From positions 1-64,000 of the forward strand of contig JAZUPE010000052.1 in NCBI GenBank assembly GCA_045605025.1: a stretch of DNA of 64,000 nucleotides. The letters are read 5' to 3'. Under the pieces are notes generated by a model, which had not been told where the DNA came from, did not search any database, and saw only the letters and a list, made by a program, of their open reading frames with translations. Of the stretch, positions 16,291 through 25,100 are shown piece after piece. The stretch is from SIG598 sp045605025 (GTDB lineage Bacteria > Bacillota > Clostridia > Oscillospirales > Acutalibacteraceae). Each line of letters opens with the position of its first letter. Position 1 is the stretch's first letter. Made by a program: the position numbers and the translations under genes.

Positions 16291-18465
16291 TTATGCTCTC
16301 TTTTTCATTCTCCACGTGCGGCTCTGATAGTCACCCTGCAGGTCAACCACCAGACCGATGTTCATCAGCTCGGCTCCGGTGTACGTCCGGCCGTCGGAGG
16401 TATCCGTGTAGACCGCGTCTTCCTCAAGACCGGCAAACCTCATTCGGCGCACACCGATATTGTATTCGGCAAGCACCCGGAACCACGCCGCGAAAACGTC
16501 ATTGCCGTCCTCCGACACAAATACCCACGCGGTCCGGTTGCCCTCAAAGGGACTTTCGACGCGGTACATCTTTGCCGCCTGCACAAAGGTTCTCAGATCC
16601 TTGTACATTGCCACCTGCGCCCTGACCTGCGCTTTTTCCTCATCGGTAAAGGCGGTCAGATCCAGCTCGTAGCCGAAATTGCCGCTCATTGCCACGTCGC
16701 CGCGCATCTTCAGCGAGGTCACACGCCCTACCTGATGGTTGGGCACGGCGGAAACGTGGGCGCCCATGGCGCTGACCGGATAGACAAGGCTGGTGCCGTA
16801 CTGGATACGCAGGCGATCCACCGCGTCGGTGTTGTCGCTGGTCCACGTCTGGGGCATATAATATAGAATACCGGGATCAAAACGTCCCCCGCCGCCGGAG
16901 CAGCTCTCAAAGAGCACATCTGGATGGCTGCTGACAATGCGCTCCATCACGCTGTAAAGACCCAGCATATACCTGTGGGGCATTTCCTTCTGCCGCTCAG
17001 CGGGCAGCCCTGCCGAACCGAGTGCGGACATATGGCGGTTCATGTCCCACTTGACGTAACTTATGTTCGCCGAATCCAGCACGCCGCACACCGCGTCGAC
17101 GATATAGTCGCACACCTCCGGACGGCTAAGGTCGAGTGTGAGCTGGTTGCGGGTCTCGGTGCGCTCCCGTCCGGGAACATGAATACACCAGTCGGGGTGG
17201 GCGCGGTAAAGATCGCTGTCCGGACAGACCATCTCCGGTTCAAACCACAGTCCGAACTTCACGCCGCATTCGTTGACCCTCCGCGCAAGCTGAGCGATTC
17301 CGCCCGGCAGCTTGGCGGTGTTGACGTACCAGTCGCCCAGCGAGCAGTTGTCGGAATTGCGCCTGCCGAACCAGCCGTCGTCCAGCACCAGCAGCTCGAT
17401 GCCCAGATCCGCCGCCTCTTTTGCCAGCGCGACGATCTTATCCTCGTCGAAATCAAAATAGGTGGCCTCCCAGTTGTTGGCAAGAATGGGCCGCTGAGCG
17501 TCACGGTATTTTCCCCGCACCAGACGGGTTCTGTACAGCCGGTGATATGTGCGGGACATCTCTCCAAGCCCCTTTGCCGAATAGACCATCACAGCCTCGG
17601 GGGTCTGGAAGCTCTCTCCCCCCTCCAGCCTCCACGCGAAATCATAATCGTTGATGCCGATCCACGCGCGGGCGCGGAAAAGCTGGTCAACCTCGGTCCC
17701 GGCAGTGAAATTGCCGCTGTACACCAGATTGAATCCGTAAACGTCGCCGTAATCCTCCGTCGCGCCGTGGGAAACCAGCGCAAAGAAGGGATTTGCCTGA
17801 TGGCTGGAGGCTCCCCTGCGGCTCTCCACCGTCTGCACGCCGCTGCGCAGAGGGGCGCGCTCGATGTGCCGCTCCCTTGCCCACGCGCCGGGCAGTGTGA
17901 TCATGTCATACGCAGCGCCCTCGAAATCCACGCTGGCGCTCACGGCTTTTTCGATTATTATGGTGCTTTCGCTTTCGTTGACCACACGCGCGCTGCGGGT
18001 GATTACGTCAAGATCGCGGAAGGCGGTATACTGCAGCACGACGCTCATTCCCCCGAGCCTGTCCCTGAGAACTATCTCCAGGGTGTCGGCTTCGTCATCG
18101 CTCTCCACATATGTGGCAGGCATACCGTCCGGCTTCGGCTTTCCGGAAACAATCCTGTAGCTGTCGTAGTGCAGCTCCACCGTCCGGCTGCCGTCGGCGT
18201 ACAGCGCACTGACCGCCGGCTCGCGGTAATCGGTGCCGCAGCCCACAGGATATTCCTGCCGAAGGAAGTCAAGCGACCAGCCCTCGCCGTTAAGGGGCGA
18301 AAATACAATCCATCGCTTGATCAGTGCGTTGTCCATGTCGGGGGTGTCCATTTTCCTGCCCCAGTAGACATGTGAGAGGTATTTTCCGTCCACCACCGCC
18401 ATTATGTAGCTGGTGCTCGCCGTCTGCAGATGAAAGACGCTGTCGTTGATGACCTGTATGCTCAA
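16291..18465 (-). CDS. Alpha-galactosidase, glycoside hydrolase family 36
   Basis: Hydrolyses terminal alpha-1,6-galactose from raffinose-family sugars or galactomannan fragments. The protein has about 724 residues with the GH36 layout: an N-terminal beta-sandwich, then a TIM barrel with LGIELLVLDDGWFG, the nucleophile motif SYVKWDMNRHMS (catalytic Asp) and TWTSDNTDAVDRL with the acid/base Asp. No signal peptide is seen, so it probably acts in the cytoplasm on imported sugars. I choose TTG at 18465, seven bases after GAGG; GTG at 18474 overlaps that site. No sugar transporter is adjacent. Confidence 0.95.
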   Translation of the reverse strand: MSIQVINDSVFHLQTASTSYIMAVVDGKYLSHVYWGRKMDTPDMDNALIKRWIVFSPLNGEGWSLDFLRQEYPVGCGTDYREPAVSALYADGSRTVELHYDSYRIVSGKPKPDGMPATYVESDDEADTLEIVLRDRLGGMSVVLQYTAFRDLDVITRSARVVNESESTIIIEKAVSASVDFEGAAYDMITLPGAWARERHIERAPLRSGVQTVESRRGASSHQANPFFALVSHGATEDYGDVYGFNLVYSGNFTAGTEVDQLFRARAWIGINDYDFAWRLEGGESFQTPEAVMVYSAKGLGEMSRTYHRLYRTRLVRGKYRDAQRPILANNWEATYFDFDEDKIVALAKEAADLGIELLVLDDGWFGRRNSDNCSLGDWYVNTAKLPGGIAQLARRVNECGVKFGLWFEPEMVCPDSDLYRAHPDWCIHVPGRERTETRNQLTLDLSRPEVCDYIVDAVCGVLDSANISYVKWDMNRHMSALGSAGLPAERQKEMPHRYMLGLYSVMERIVSSHPDVLFESCSGGGGRFDPGILYYMPQTWTSDNTDAVDRLRIQYGTSLVYPVSAMGAHVSAVPNHQVGRVTSLKMRGDVAMSGNFGYELDLTAFTDEEKAQVRAQVAMYKDLRTFVQAAKMYRVESPFEGNRTAWVFVSEDGNDVFAAWFRVLAEYNIGVRRMRFAGLEEDAVYTDTSDGRTYTGAELMNIGLVVDLQGDYQSRTWRMKKRA

Positions 18466-18515
18466 TTTTCTCACCTCGGAATTTACTCGCGGCGGACCAC
18501 CGCGCTTCTGTTTTT

Positions 18516-18545
18516 ATTATAGCCTGTGCGCACCCGGCATTTCAA
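18516..18545 (-). promoter_or_regulatory. Promoter of the alpha-galactosidase gene
   Basis: On the minus strand TTGAAA (18540-18545) and TATAAT (18516-18521) are separated by 18 bases, about 50 bases before the start. No clear operator palindrome was seen. Confidence 0.7.
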
Positions 18546-18598
18546 CACAAAAAGCATTATCTCCCGCCGCATGTGAGCGAGAATTTTGCTGTTTGATA

Positions 18599-18627
18599 TT
18601 GTTACTCTGTCAGAAATCTGTTATAAT
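18599..18627 (+). promoter_or_regulatory. Promoter of the three-gene envelope operon
   Basis: TTGTTA (18599-18604) and TATAAT (18622-18627) are separated by 17 bases. The operon's first ATG lies about 80 bases further on. Confidence 0.7.
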
Positions 18628-18708
18628 AGGAAAAGCCTGCACTATCCGGCTCTCCGCTTTTCCCGCAGCCGCGGCAGACAGGTAAAAATTCAAGGGATGG
18701 TCTTTGCA

Positions 18709-19347
18709 ATGAACAATTCCAAAACCACACTGACAACCATATACTGCGCCGCCATTGCTGCGGTACTGGTGCTTTTTCTTGTGGTGTCAGGCAATCTTGG
18801 TACGCCGGCAAAGTCGCTCACCGGCCTTGACGACCCGCAGGAAACCGTGAGCGAGTTTTTCGGCTCGCTGCGCCGCGGCGATCTTGAAGCCGCCGGCAGT
18901 CTGCTGAGCCACTGCAATCTGGAAAACACCGACATGACCAATCAGTCCGATGTCAACCGGAAGCTGTATCAGGCGCTGTGCGACAGCATCTCCGTCCGCT
19001 TTGCCGGAGACAGCACTGTTGACGGACTCGACGCGGTACAGACCGTTCAGGTCACCTATTTTGACATCAGCTCCTCGGCATCAAAGCTAAACGAGCTGAC
19101 CAAACAGCAGATCGACATCATGCTCAACGACACCGCCTCCGCTGCGGAGCTGTACAACGAAAACAGCGAGTATCGTCCGGAAGTGGTCATGCAGATTTTT
19201 GATCAGGCGGCGATGCAGCTGCTGGAAAACCCTTCCGAGTACTATGTCACCCGCACCTTTGACATTGAGCTGCTCCATGAGGGCGACGGCTGGTTCATCG
19301 TACCCAGTGACGACCTGATGGACTGCATTCTCGGCGGAATGAACTAA
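18709..19347 (+). CDS. Membrane-anchored protein with a possible NTF2-like outer domain
   Basis: The protein has 212 residues: an N-terminal transmembrane anchor (about 8-28, TIYCAAIAAVLVLFLVVSG) and an outer domain containing DPQETVSEFFGSLRRGDLEAAGSLLS. That helix pattern is typical of NTF2-like/DUF4878-type lipoproteins, but family assignment is by eye only. I start at ATG 18709, eight bases after AAGGGATGG; an open frame further upstream lacks a ribosome site. First gene of an operon with a phosphodiester glycosidase-like protein and an Lgt-like protein. Confidence 0.7.
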   Translation: MNNSKTTLTTIYCAAIAAVLVLFLVVSGNLGTPAKSLTGLDDPQETVSEFFGSLRRGDLEAAGSLLSHCNLENTDMTNQSDVNRKLYQALCDSISVRFAGDSTVDGLDAVQTVQVTYFDISSSASKLNELTKQQIDIMLNDTASAAELYNENSEYRPEVVMQIFDQAAMQLLENPSEYYVTRTFDIELLHEGDGWFIVPSDDLMDCILGGMN

Positions 19348-19361
19348 GGAGGATCAGCACA

Positions 19362-20522
19362 ATGAATAATAATCCCAGACAGAGCAACCGGCAGTCGTCC
19401 GGCGGCTATGTATCCGTACTGGCCCTTCTGCTCATTTTTGCGGTAATGGCAGGTGCCTTTGCCATGTTCATCACCTCTGCCGATGCCATCCGCTCCTCTG
19501 TTTCCACCACCATAGACTTTTCCGACAAGTTTTCCACCGGCATGAACAATCTGACCAGCACCGCGCTGGACGGCATCTACACCGTCCGCAAGGTCTACAA
19601 GATTCCCGACGGAGCGGTCAGCGCCCCCAAGCCCAATCCGGAGAACTTCGGCAGCACCACCGATCCTAAGGTGCTTGAGGATCTCATCCGCAAGGCCCAC
19701 CGCCTCATCGGCAGCGATACCATGCTGTGGACCAGTGATACCGACGTGTTCGACAACACCCCCGTGGAATACTACTACGACGAAACCATTCTGGTAATTG
19801 CCTGGAAGGAGCACATCGGTAATTCGGTGCTGAATTTCGCCGAAGTCAAGATCGCCCATCCTTCCCAGTTCCGCAAGCTCTTCAGCGACAATACATACGG
19901 CACCAGCACAAAATACAAGGGATCCTTTATGGGCAAAAGCGCCAACGCGGTGCTCACCTCCAACGCCGACTTCTACAAATTCCGCCGCATGGGCATCGTT
20001 GTCTATAACGGCGAGATTTACCGCACCACCGGCAAGGATCTTGACACATGCTTCATCGACGCCAACGGCGATCTGCTGTTTGTGCACGCCAACACCTTCA
20101 AGACCGATGAAGACATCGCCAATTACGTCAAGGCAAACAACGTGGTCTTCAGCATCGCCTTCGGACCGATACTCATTGAAAACGGTCAGCCGCTCACAGA
20201 CCCGGAATACTTCCTGGGCGAAACCGAGCTTGCCCGCGTGCGCGCGGCGATCTCCCAGCTGGGACCGCTCCATTACCTTCTGATCGCCACCGACCGTCAG
20301 AGTGAAGACGGTGCTACCTGCGTCAGCGCAGACATTCTCACTTTCACAAAAAACCTCAAAACCAAGAATCTCCAGAATGTCTATACAATCGACGGCGGAC
20401 AGACCGCCATGATCATGGTGGGAGACCGCATCATCAACAAGGTGCTGACCGGCTCCGAGCGTGAGGTATCCGATATCATCTACTTCGGCACCGCTCTGCC
20501 GGAGAACACGGAGGGGGAATAA
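19362..20522 (+). CDS. Membrane-anchored phosphodiester glycosidase family protein (NAGPA-like)
   Basis: The protein has 386 residues: an N-terminal transmembrane anchor (about 16-38) and an outer domain. The C-terminal half shows the NAGPA/phosphodiester glycosidase pattern: a NADFYKFRRMGIVVYNGEIY region, then FGPILIENGQPL, a LHYLLIATDRQSEDGATC strand and the family's hallmark IDGGQTAMIM near residue 345 (LDGG-S in typical members). Such enzymes remove sugars linked through phosphodiesters, as on teichoic-acid-like or phosphoglycan polymers. Substrate here is unknown. AAGGAGG precedes the ATG, 15 bases behind the previous gene. Confidence 0.75.
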   Translation: MNNNPRQSNRQSSGGYVSVLALLLIFAVMAGAFAMFITSADAIRSSVSTTIDFSDKFSTGMNNLTSTALDGIYTVRKVYKIPDGAVSAPKPNPENFGSTTDPKVLEDLIRKAHRLIGSDTMLWTSDTDVFDNTPVEYYYDETILVIAWKEHIGNSVLNFAEVKIAHPSQFRKLFSDNTYGTSTKYKGSFMGKSANAVLTSNADFYKFRRMGIVVYNGEIYRTTGKDLDTCFIDANGDLLFVHANTFKTDEDIANYVKANNVVFSIAFGPILIENGQPLTDPEYFLGETELARVRAAISQLGPLHYLLIATDRQSEDGATCVSADILTFTKNLKTKNLQNVYTIDGGQTAMIMVGDRIINKVLTGSEREVSDIIYFGTALPENTEGE

Positions 20523-20525
20523 TCA

Positions 20526-21923
20526 ATGAGTCAGATAGCATTTTTTATTGAATCCTTCCGTGTCTACTGGTTTGGAATAATCATCGCAGCCGCGCTCGTC
20601 GCCGCTGTAATCATCGCCATACTCTGCCGCAGGGCACAGAAAAAAGACAGCCGCGCCGTATTTTTCGTCGCGGTGGTGGGCGGAATGCTCTCTCTGTTCC
20701 TCGCCCGTATCATCCACTGGTACTGCAGTACCGGACAGTACGCCGATTTCCACACTGCGGTTACCGATCTCAAAAACGGTGGTTTCTCCATTCTGGGAGC
20801 TTTTCTCGGCTGCGTGATCGCCGTTCTGTTCGCCAAATACATCAGCGTGGAAGACAATATCAGCGAACTTTTGGACTGCATCGCTCCCGGCGGAGCCATC
20901 GGCATCTGCATCGGACGCATGGGCTCGGTCTTCACCTCCAGCGACCGCGGCAAGCTGATAATCACAAATCCCGCCTTCCAGCGCTTCCCCTTTGCGGTAC
21001 AGATCAGCGGTGACGCAGGCGCGGACTGGCAGTTTGCCACCTTTGTCTTTGAATCCATCGCCGCACTCATTACTTTCTTCGTGGTAATGAATGTCTTTTC
21101 TTCCATCTACATCGCTCCAAAGCGTGGTCTTTCCCCCCGCAAGGGTGACGCAGCTCTCACCTTTATCGCCTTCTTCAGCGCAACGCAGGCGGTTCTGGAA
21201 AGCACCCGTTACGACGCTCTGTTCCTGAGAAGCAACGGCTTTGTCAGCATGATGCAGGTCGTGTGCAGCATCGCCCTCGTCGCCGTTCTGGTGGTATTCA
21301 GCGTTCGCGCCGTGAAAAAAACCGGCAGGCAGAACCGTTACATCATCATGTGGGTGTTCTCTGTCGCCCTCATCGGTGTTGCCATGTTGTTTGAATACCT
21401 CGTTCAGCGCTACGGTGATCTTTCTGTTTACTTCTATTTCGGCATGCTGGCGTGCATGCTGTGTGTATACGGCATCACCTGTGTCTTCTACCGCTACGCG
21501 ATTGAGGAAACCGAACCGGAGATCCGTCAGCCTGTGAGCAGTCGACCGGAAAGCCGTCCCGACAATCGTCAGCAGCAGCCCGGCAGCCGCTTCAACGGCC
21601 GTCAGCAGGAGGTCAGCCGCCCCCGCAATCAGCAGCAGGAGGACTACTGGTCCGATAATCACCCGCAGTCCGACAGTCGCCAGCAGTCCGGCAGCCGCTT
21701 TAACGGCCGTCAGCAGGATAACTACCGTCCCGACAATCGTCAGCAGCAGTCCGGCAGCCGCTTCAACGACCGTCAACAGGACAACTACCGTCCCGACAAC
21801 CGTCAGCAGCAGTCCGGCAGCCGCTTTAACGACCGTCAACAGGACAACTACCGTCCCGACAGTCGTCAGCAGCAGTCCGGCAGCCGCTCCACAGGCTTCC
21901 GTCCCAACAATTCACGCAGATAA
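20526..21923 (+). CDS. Lgt-like (prolipoprotein diacylglyceryl transferase family) membrane protein with repeat tail
   Basis: The protein has 465 residues. About 1-330 form multiple transmembrane segments with Lgt-type landmarks in order: FRVYWFGIIIAAALVAA, GGFSILGAFLG, APGGAIGICIGRMGSVF (the catalytic-Arg GRxGN region, here GRMGS) and LESTRYDALF...SMMQ. Lgt moves diacylglycerol onto lipobox cysteines. The Asn after GRxG is replaced and the usual HGG is absent, so it may be a divergent paralog with another acceptor. About 120 C-terminal residues are a Gln/Arg/Ser/Asn-rich tail with three exact-length 21-residue repeats. It starts three bases after the glycosidase-like gene. Confidence 0.75.
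   Translation: MSQIAFFIESFRVYWFGIIIAAALVAAVIIAILCRRAQKKDSRAVFFVAVVGGMLSLFLARIIHWYCSTGQYADFHTAVTDLKNGGFSILGAFLGCVIAVLFAKYISVEDNISELLDCIAPGGAIGICIGRMGSVFTSSDRGKLIITNPAFQRFPFAVQISGDAGADWQFATFVFESIAALITFFVVMNVFSSIYIAPKRGLSPRKGDAALTFIAFFSATQAVLESTRYDALFLRSNGFVSMMQVVCSIALVAVLVVFSVRAVKKTGRQNRYIIMWVFSVALIGVAMLFEYLVQRYGDLSVYFYFGMLACMLCVYGITCVFYRYAIEETEPEIRQPVSSRPESRPDNRQQQPGSRFNGRQQEVSRPRNQQQEDYWSDNHPQSDSRQQSGSRFNGRQQDNYRPDNRQQQSGSRFNDRQQDNYRPDNRQQQSGSRFNDRQQDNYRPDSRQQQSGSRSTGFRPNNSRR
21696..21884 (+). repeat. Three tandem 63-bp repeats coding the Gln/Asn-rich tail
   Basis: Three consecutive 63-bp units (starting 21696, 21759, 21822) are nearly identical and encode a 21-residue unit containing RQQDNYRPDNRQQQSGS. 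Partly degenerate copies precede them from about 21540. Being in frame, copy-number changes would keep the protein open. Confidence 0.9.
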
Positions 21924-21939
21924 TCTGCAGCCATACACA

Positions 21940-21981
21940 AAAGGATCAGCGGAGATCACAGCTCCCCGCTGATCCTTTTTT
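21940..21981 (+). terminator. Terminator of the three-gene envelope operon
   Basis: A long stem AAAGGATCAGCGG/CCGCTGATCCTTT with a 13-base loop ends in TTTTTT. Confidence 0.92.
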
Positions 21982-21999
21982 CATTCCTTCTCAGAGAGA

Positions 22000-22036
22000 A
22001 AAACCGGACAGAAAGCGTCGGCTTCCGTCCGGTTTT
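22000..22036 (-). terminator. Terminator of the giant LRR gene
   Basis: A 10-bp stem AAAACCGGAC/GTCCGGTTTT; on the minus strand its right arm ends in TTTTT, about 65 bases after the LRR gene's stop. It can also act on the plus strand. Confidence 0.75.
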
Positions 22037-22102
22037 CTTCATTTACTCATTTGTTACCTGCCGGTTAAGGACAGCTGATTATACTGCCCTTTTTTCCGTC
22101 CG

Positions 22103-25100
22103 TTACCCAAGCTCAACGCCCGTCCATCCAGCCAGATATCTGCGCAGGATCGTGGAGTCAAGCAAGGTAACCCTGCCGTCATTGTTGACGTCGGCGTTGG
22201 ACTCGTTGATAGTCACACCCGTCCATCCAGCCAGATATCTGCGCAGGATCGTGGAGTCGAGCAAGGCAATTCTGCCATCGCCGTTAATGTCTCCGGGAAC
22301 ACGGTCGTTCTCCTCCGGCTCGTCATCGGCAAGTCCGCTTGCAACAACATAATAACTGAAGTGGGTGGTCTCAAATACGATGTGGTCATCATTTTCCACG
22401 GCGTTCATATCCTCCACATTGCCGTCATCGTCAATGTGGTGCACTCTGTGAACTTCCGGATCATATCCGTCGAAAACAGGAAGCATTACTGTAATCAATC
22501 CGGAGGGCTGCACAGAAGCGCCGTTGCTGACAAGTGAAATGTCATAGAGCCTGAACTCGTCCAGATCAGCCAGCACCTCGCCAACCTTGCCGCCCACCTC
22601 TGAATCGTTATACATCAGCTTAACCACCAGAGAGGCGTCGTCATAGTCAGCGTCCTCGTCCTCGTAGGCAATAAGCTCAACGCCGGTGGTCTCGTCGGTC
22701 TTGTATCTGCCGAAGTGGATGGTGGCGTTAAGCAGATTATCATTGGCCTCGTCGATCACAATACGGTTCCATTCTTCTTCCGTTCCGGCAAAGTATACGT
22801 CACTGAGCTGATTACAGCTGTCAAAGGCATAAAGCTCTATCGTCTGCAGTGTGCTGGGCAGATAAATCGATGTCAGCTCCCGGCACTCGCTGAATGCTCT
22901 TTCAGCGATATGCGTGACACCCGTGGGTACAGAGATGGACCTGATTCCGCAGGCACCAAAGGCATAGCGTGGTATTGCGCTGATGTCAGCTGGAGTTTCA
23001 AACTCAATGCTCTCAACGTTTTCAAAACTGCACAGCACCATCTGCGGCAGTTCGGTTACGTCGTTGCTGATATAGGCTCCTGTGACGTAATACAGACACA
23101 GGAGGCCGGAATCATCAATATGATTCTGACCGGCATCGCGGGTCACGGTGAGTATTCCGTCAGCGTCAAGCTTTCCGTATACGGGCTTGTCAGCATCGCT
23201 GCCAAGCAGGAATCCGGTATCATCGCTGATGATCGTAACTCCGTGGTAAAGCTCAGCAAATTCTTTGACATATGAGCTTTCCGTATGCACCATAGTACCG
23301 ACACTGGGATAATCGTCGCTGAACAGTTCGTCACCGATGCACTCGATGTCATCCGGCAGAATAAAGAACTGATAGCTCCTGAAGTTGCCGGAACCGATGT
23401 ACTTCAGTCCGGTTCCCGTGAAGCCCGCGTTGTTCATCGCGTAGCTTTCGATGACTCTGACGCTGTCAGGCAGATCAAAGGTCAAGACATTCACAGTGCT
23501 GAACGCGCTTTGTCCGATGAACTCAAGCCCGTCATTGAAAACCACATCGTTGAGATTGTAACAACCTTCAAAGGCATCGTCTCCGATGGTCTTTACGTTA
23601 CTGCCCAGAGTAACCTTGCGGAGGTTCTCGTTGCACGCGAACGCGTGCGCGCCGATGGCGGTGATGTTGTCCGGAATGACGATCTCCTCGTCATCGCCGT
23701 TGTAAGCGACAATCGCGTTGCCGAAGACAACCATATCCGAAGTCTGATTGTTCAGCCAGGAGGTGTCGCAGAACGCGTCATAGCCCAGACGCTCCAGTGA
23801 ACCGCTGAAATTGATCTGCTCCAGATTGTTCATGTAAGCAAACGCGCCGGGCTCGATCGCCTTAACGCTGGAGGGCAGTGTCACGGAGGTGACATCGTAG
23901 TTGGTGCTGCCGTAGCTGTTCTCAAAGCAGGCAATGCTGGTTACGCCGTCAGGAACCGTGACCGTGGAGGAGTTGCCGTTGTAAGCCAGCAGGGCGCCGT
24001 CGTACACAACGAACTCCTCGTCGGCTCTTTCCCTGACATAACTGGACCGATTGAGGAATCTGTAATTCGGCAGAGTTCCCGAACCGGTGACCGAATAGAT
24101 GTTTTTGCAGTAATAGAACGCTTCATCGCTCAGGTATTCCGCATCGCACAGAATCTCCAGCGTCGACAGATTGTAGCAGTAAGCAAAAGCGTAATCTTCT
24201 ATATACTTAAGGTTTGCGGGAAGGGTCAGGGATGTAATATCGCTTTCGATGAACGCTCTTTCCTTGATGGCGATGAGCGAATCGGGAAGCACAACTTCCT
24301 CCAGACTGCAGTTTCGGAACGCTCCGCTGGCGATTTCCCTGACGGTGTCAGGCACCACGTATGTGCTTTCAGCGAAAACTTCCGGCGCGCCAAGCAGTAT
24401 GGTCTTATCCTTGTTGAAAAGTACGCCGCTGTCGTCGCTGCTGTAGTACCTGTTGCCGGCATCGACCTTCACAGGAACGCAAAGCGAATCCGGATGCAGA
24501 ATCTTCTGCACATCCTTGTGGATTACCAGTTCGGTAATCCCGTTGTTCACAAACGGTCCGCTAAAGATTGCCTCAACGTCGGCAGGAACAGTCACCGTAC
24601 CGGTAACGCCGGGCAGGAAGCTATGAAGCATCTTGTATTCCTGCCCGTCATGGCTTTCAATAATCATGCCGTTTTCGCAGCGATAATCGGGGTTGTCGGC
24701 GCTGATGACCACATCGGCAAAGTCAGCCGATCCGCAGTCTAAAATCCACGATGTGATGATGTCGTTGACCGTCGAGGGAATCACAAGGCTTTCAATCGAA
24801 TCACAGCCGAAGAAAACCTGATTGGAAATACTGCAGACGCCTTCCTCAAGCACAACCTTTTTCAGCTTGGGACAATACTGAACATAATTACCAAATTCCA
24901 TAACGGTGCCCGGAACGGTCAGTTCGGTAATCGCCGTTTCGCTGAAGGCGTTGAAGCCGATAGACTCCAGACCGTCGGACAGGGTTATCTCCGTAACATT
25001 GTCATATCCATTGAAGGCACTCTCACAGATCGAGGTAACGCCCTCGCCGACGATGATACTTCTGATGGAACGGAAATAGTTAATCCACGGGGCTCTGCCG

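Noticed and set aside
20523..21839. A 438-codon minus-strand frame opposite the Lgt-like gene
   Set aside because: Antisense shadow; its apparent internal repeats come from the 63-bp repeats of the sense gene.
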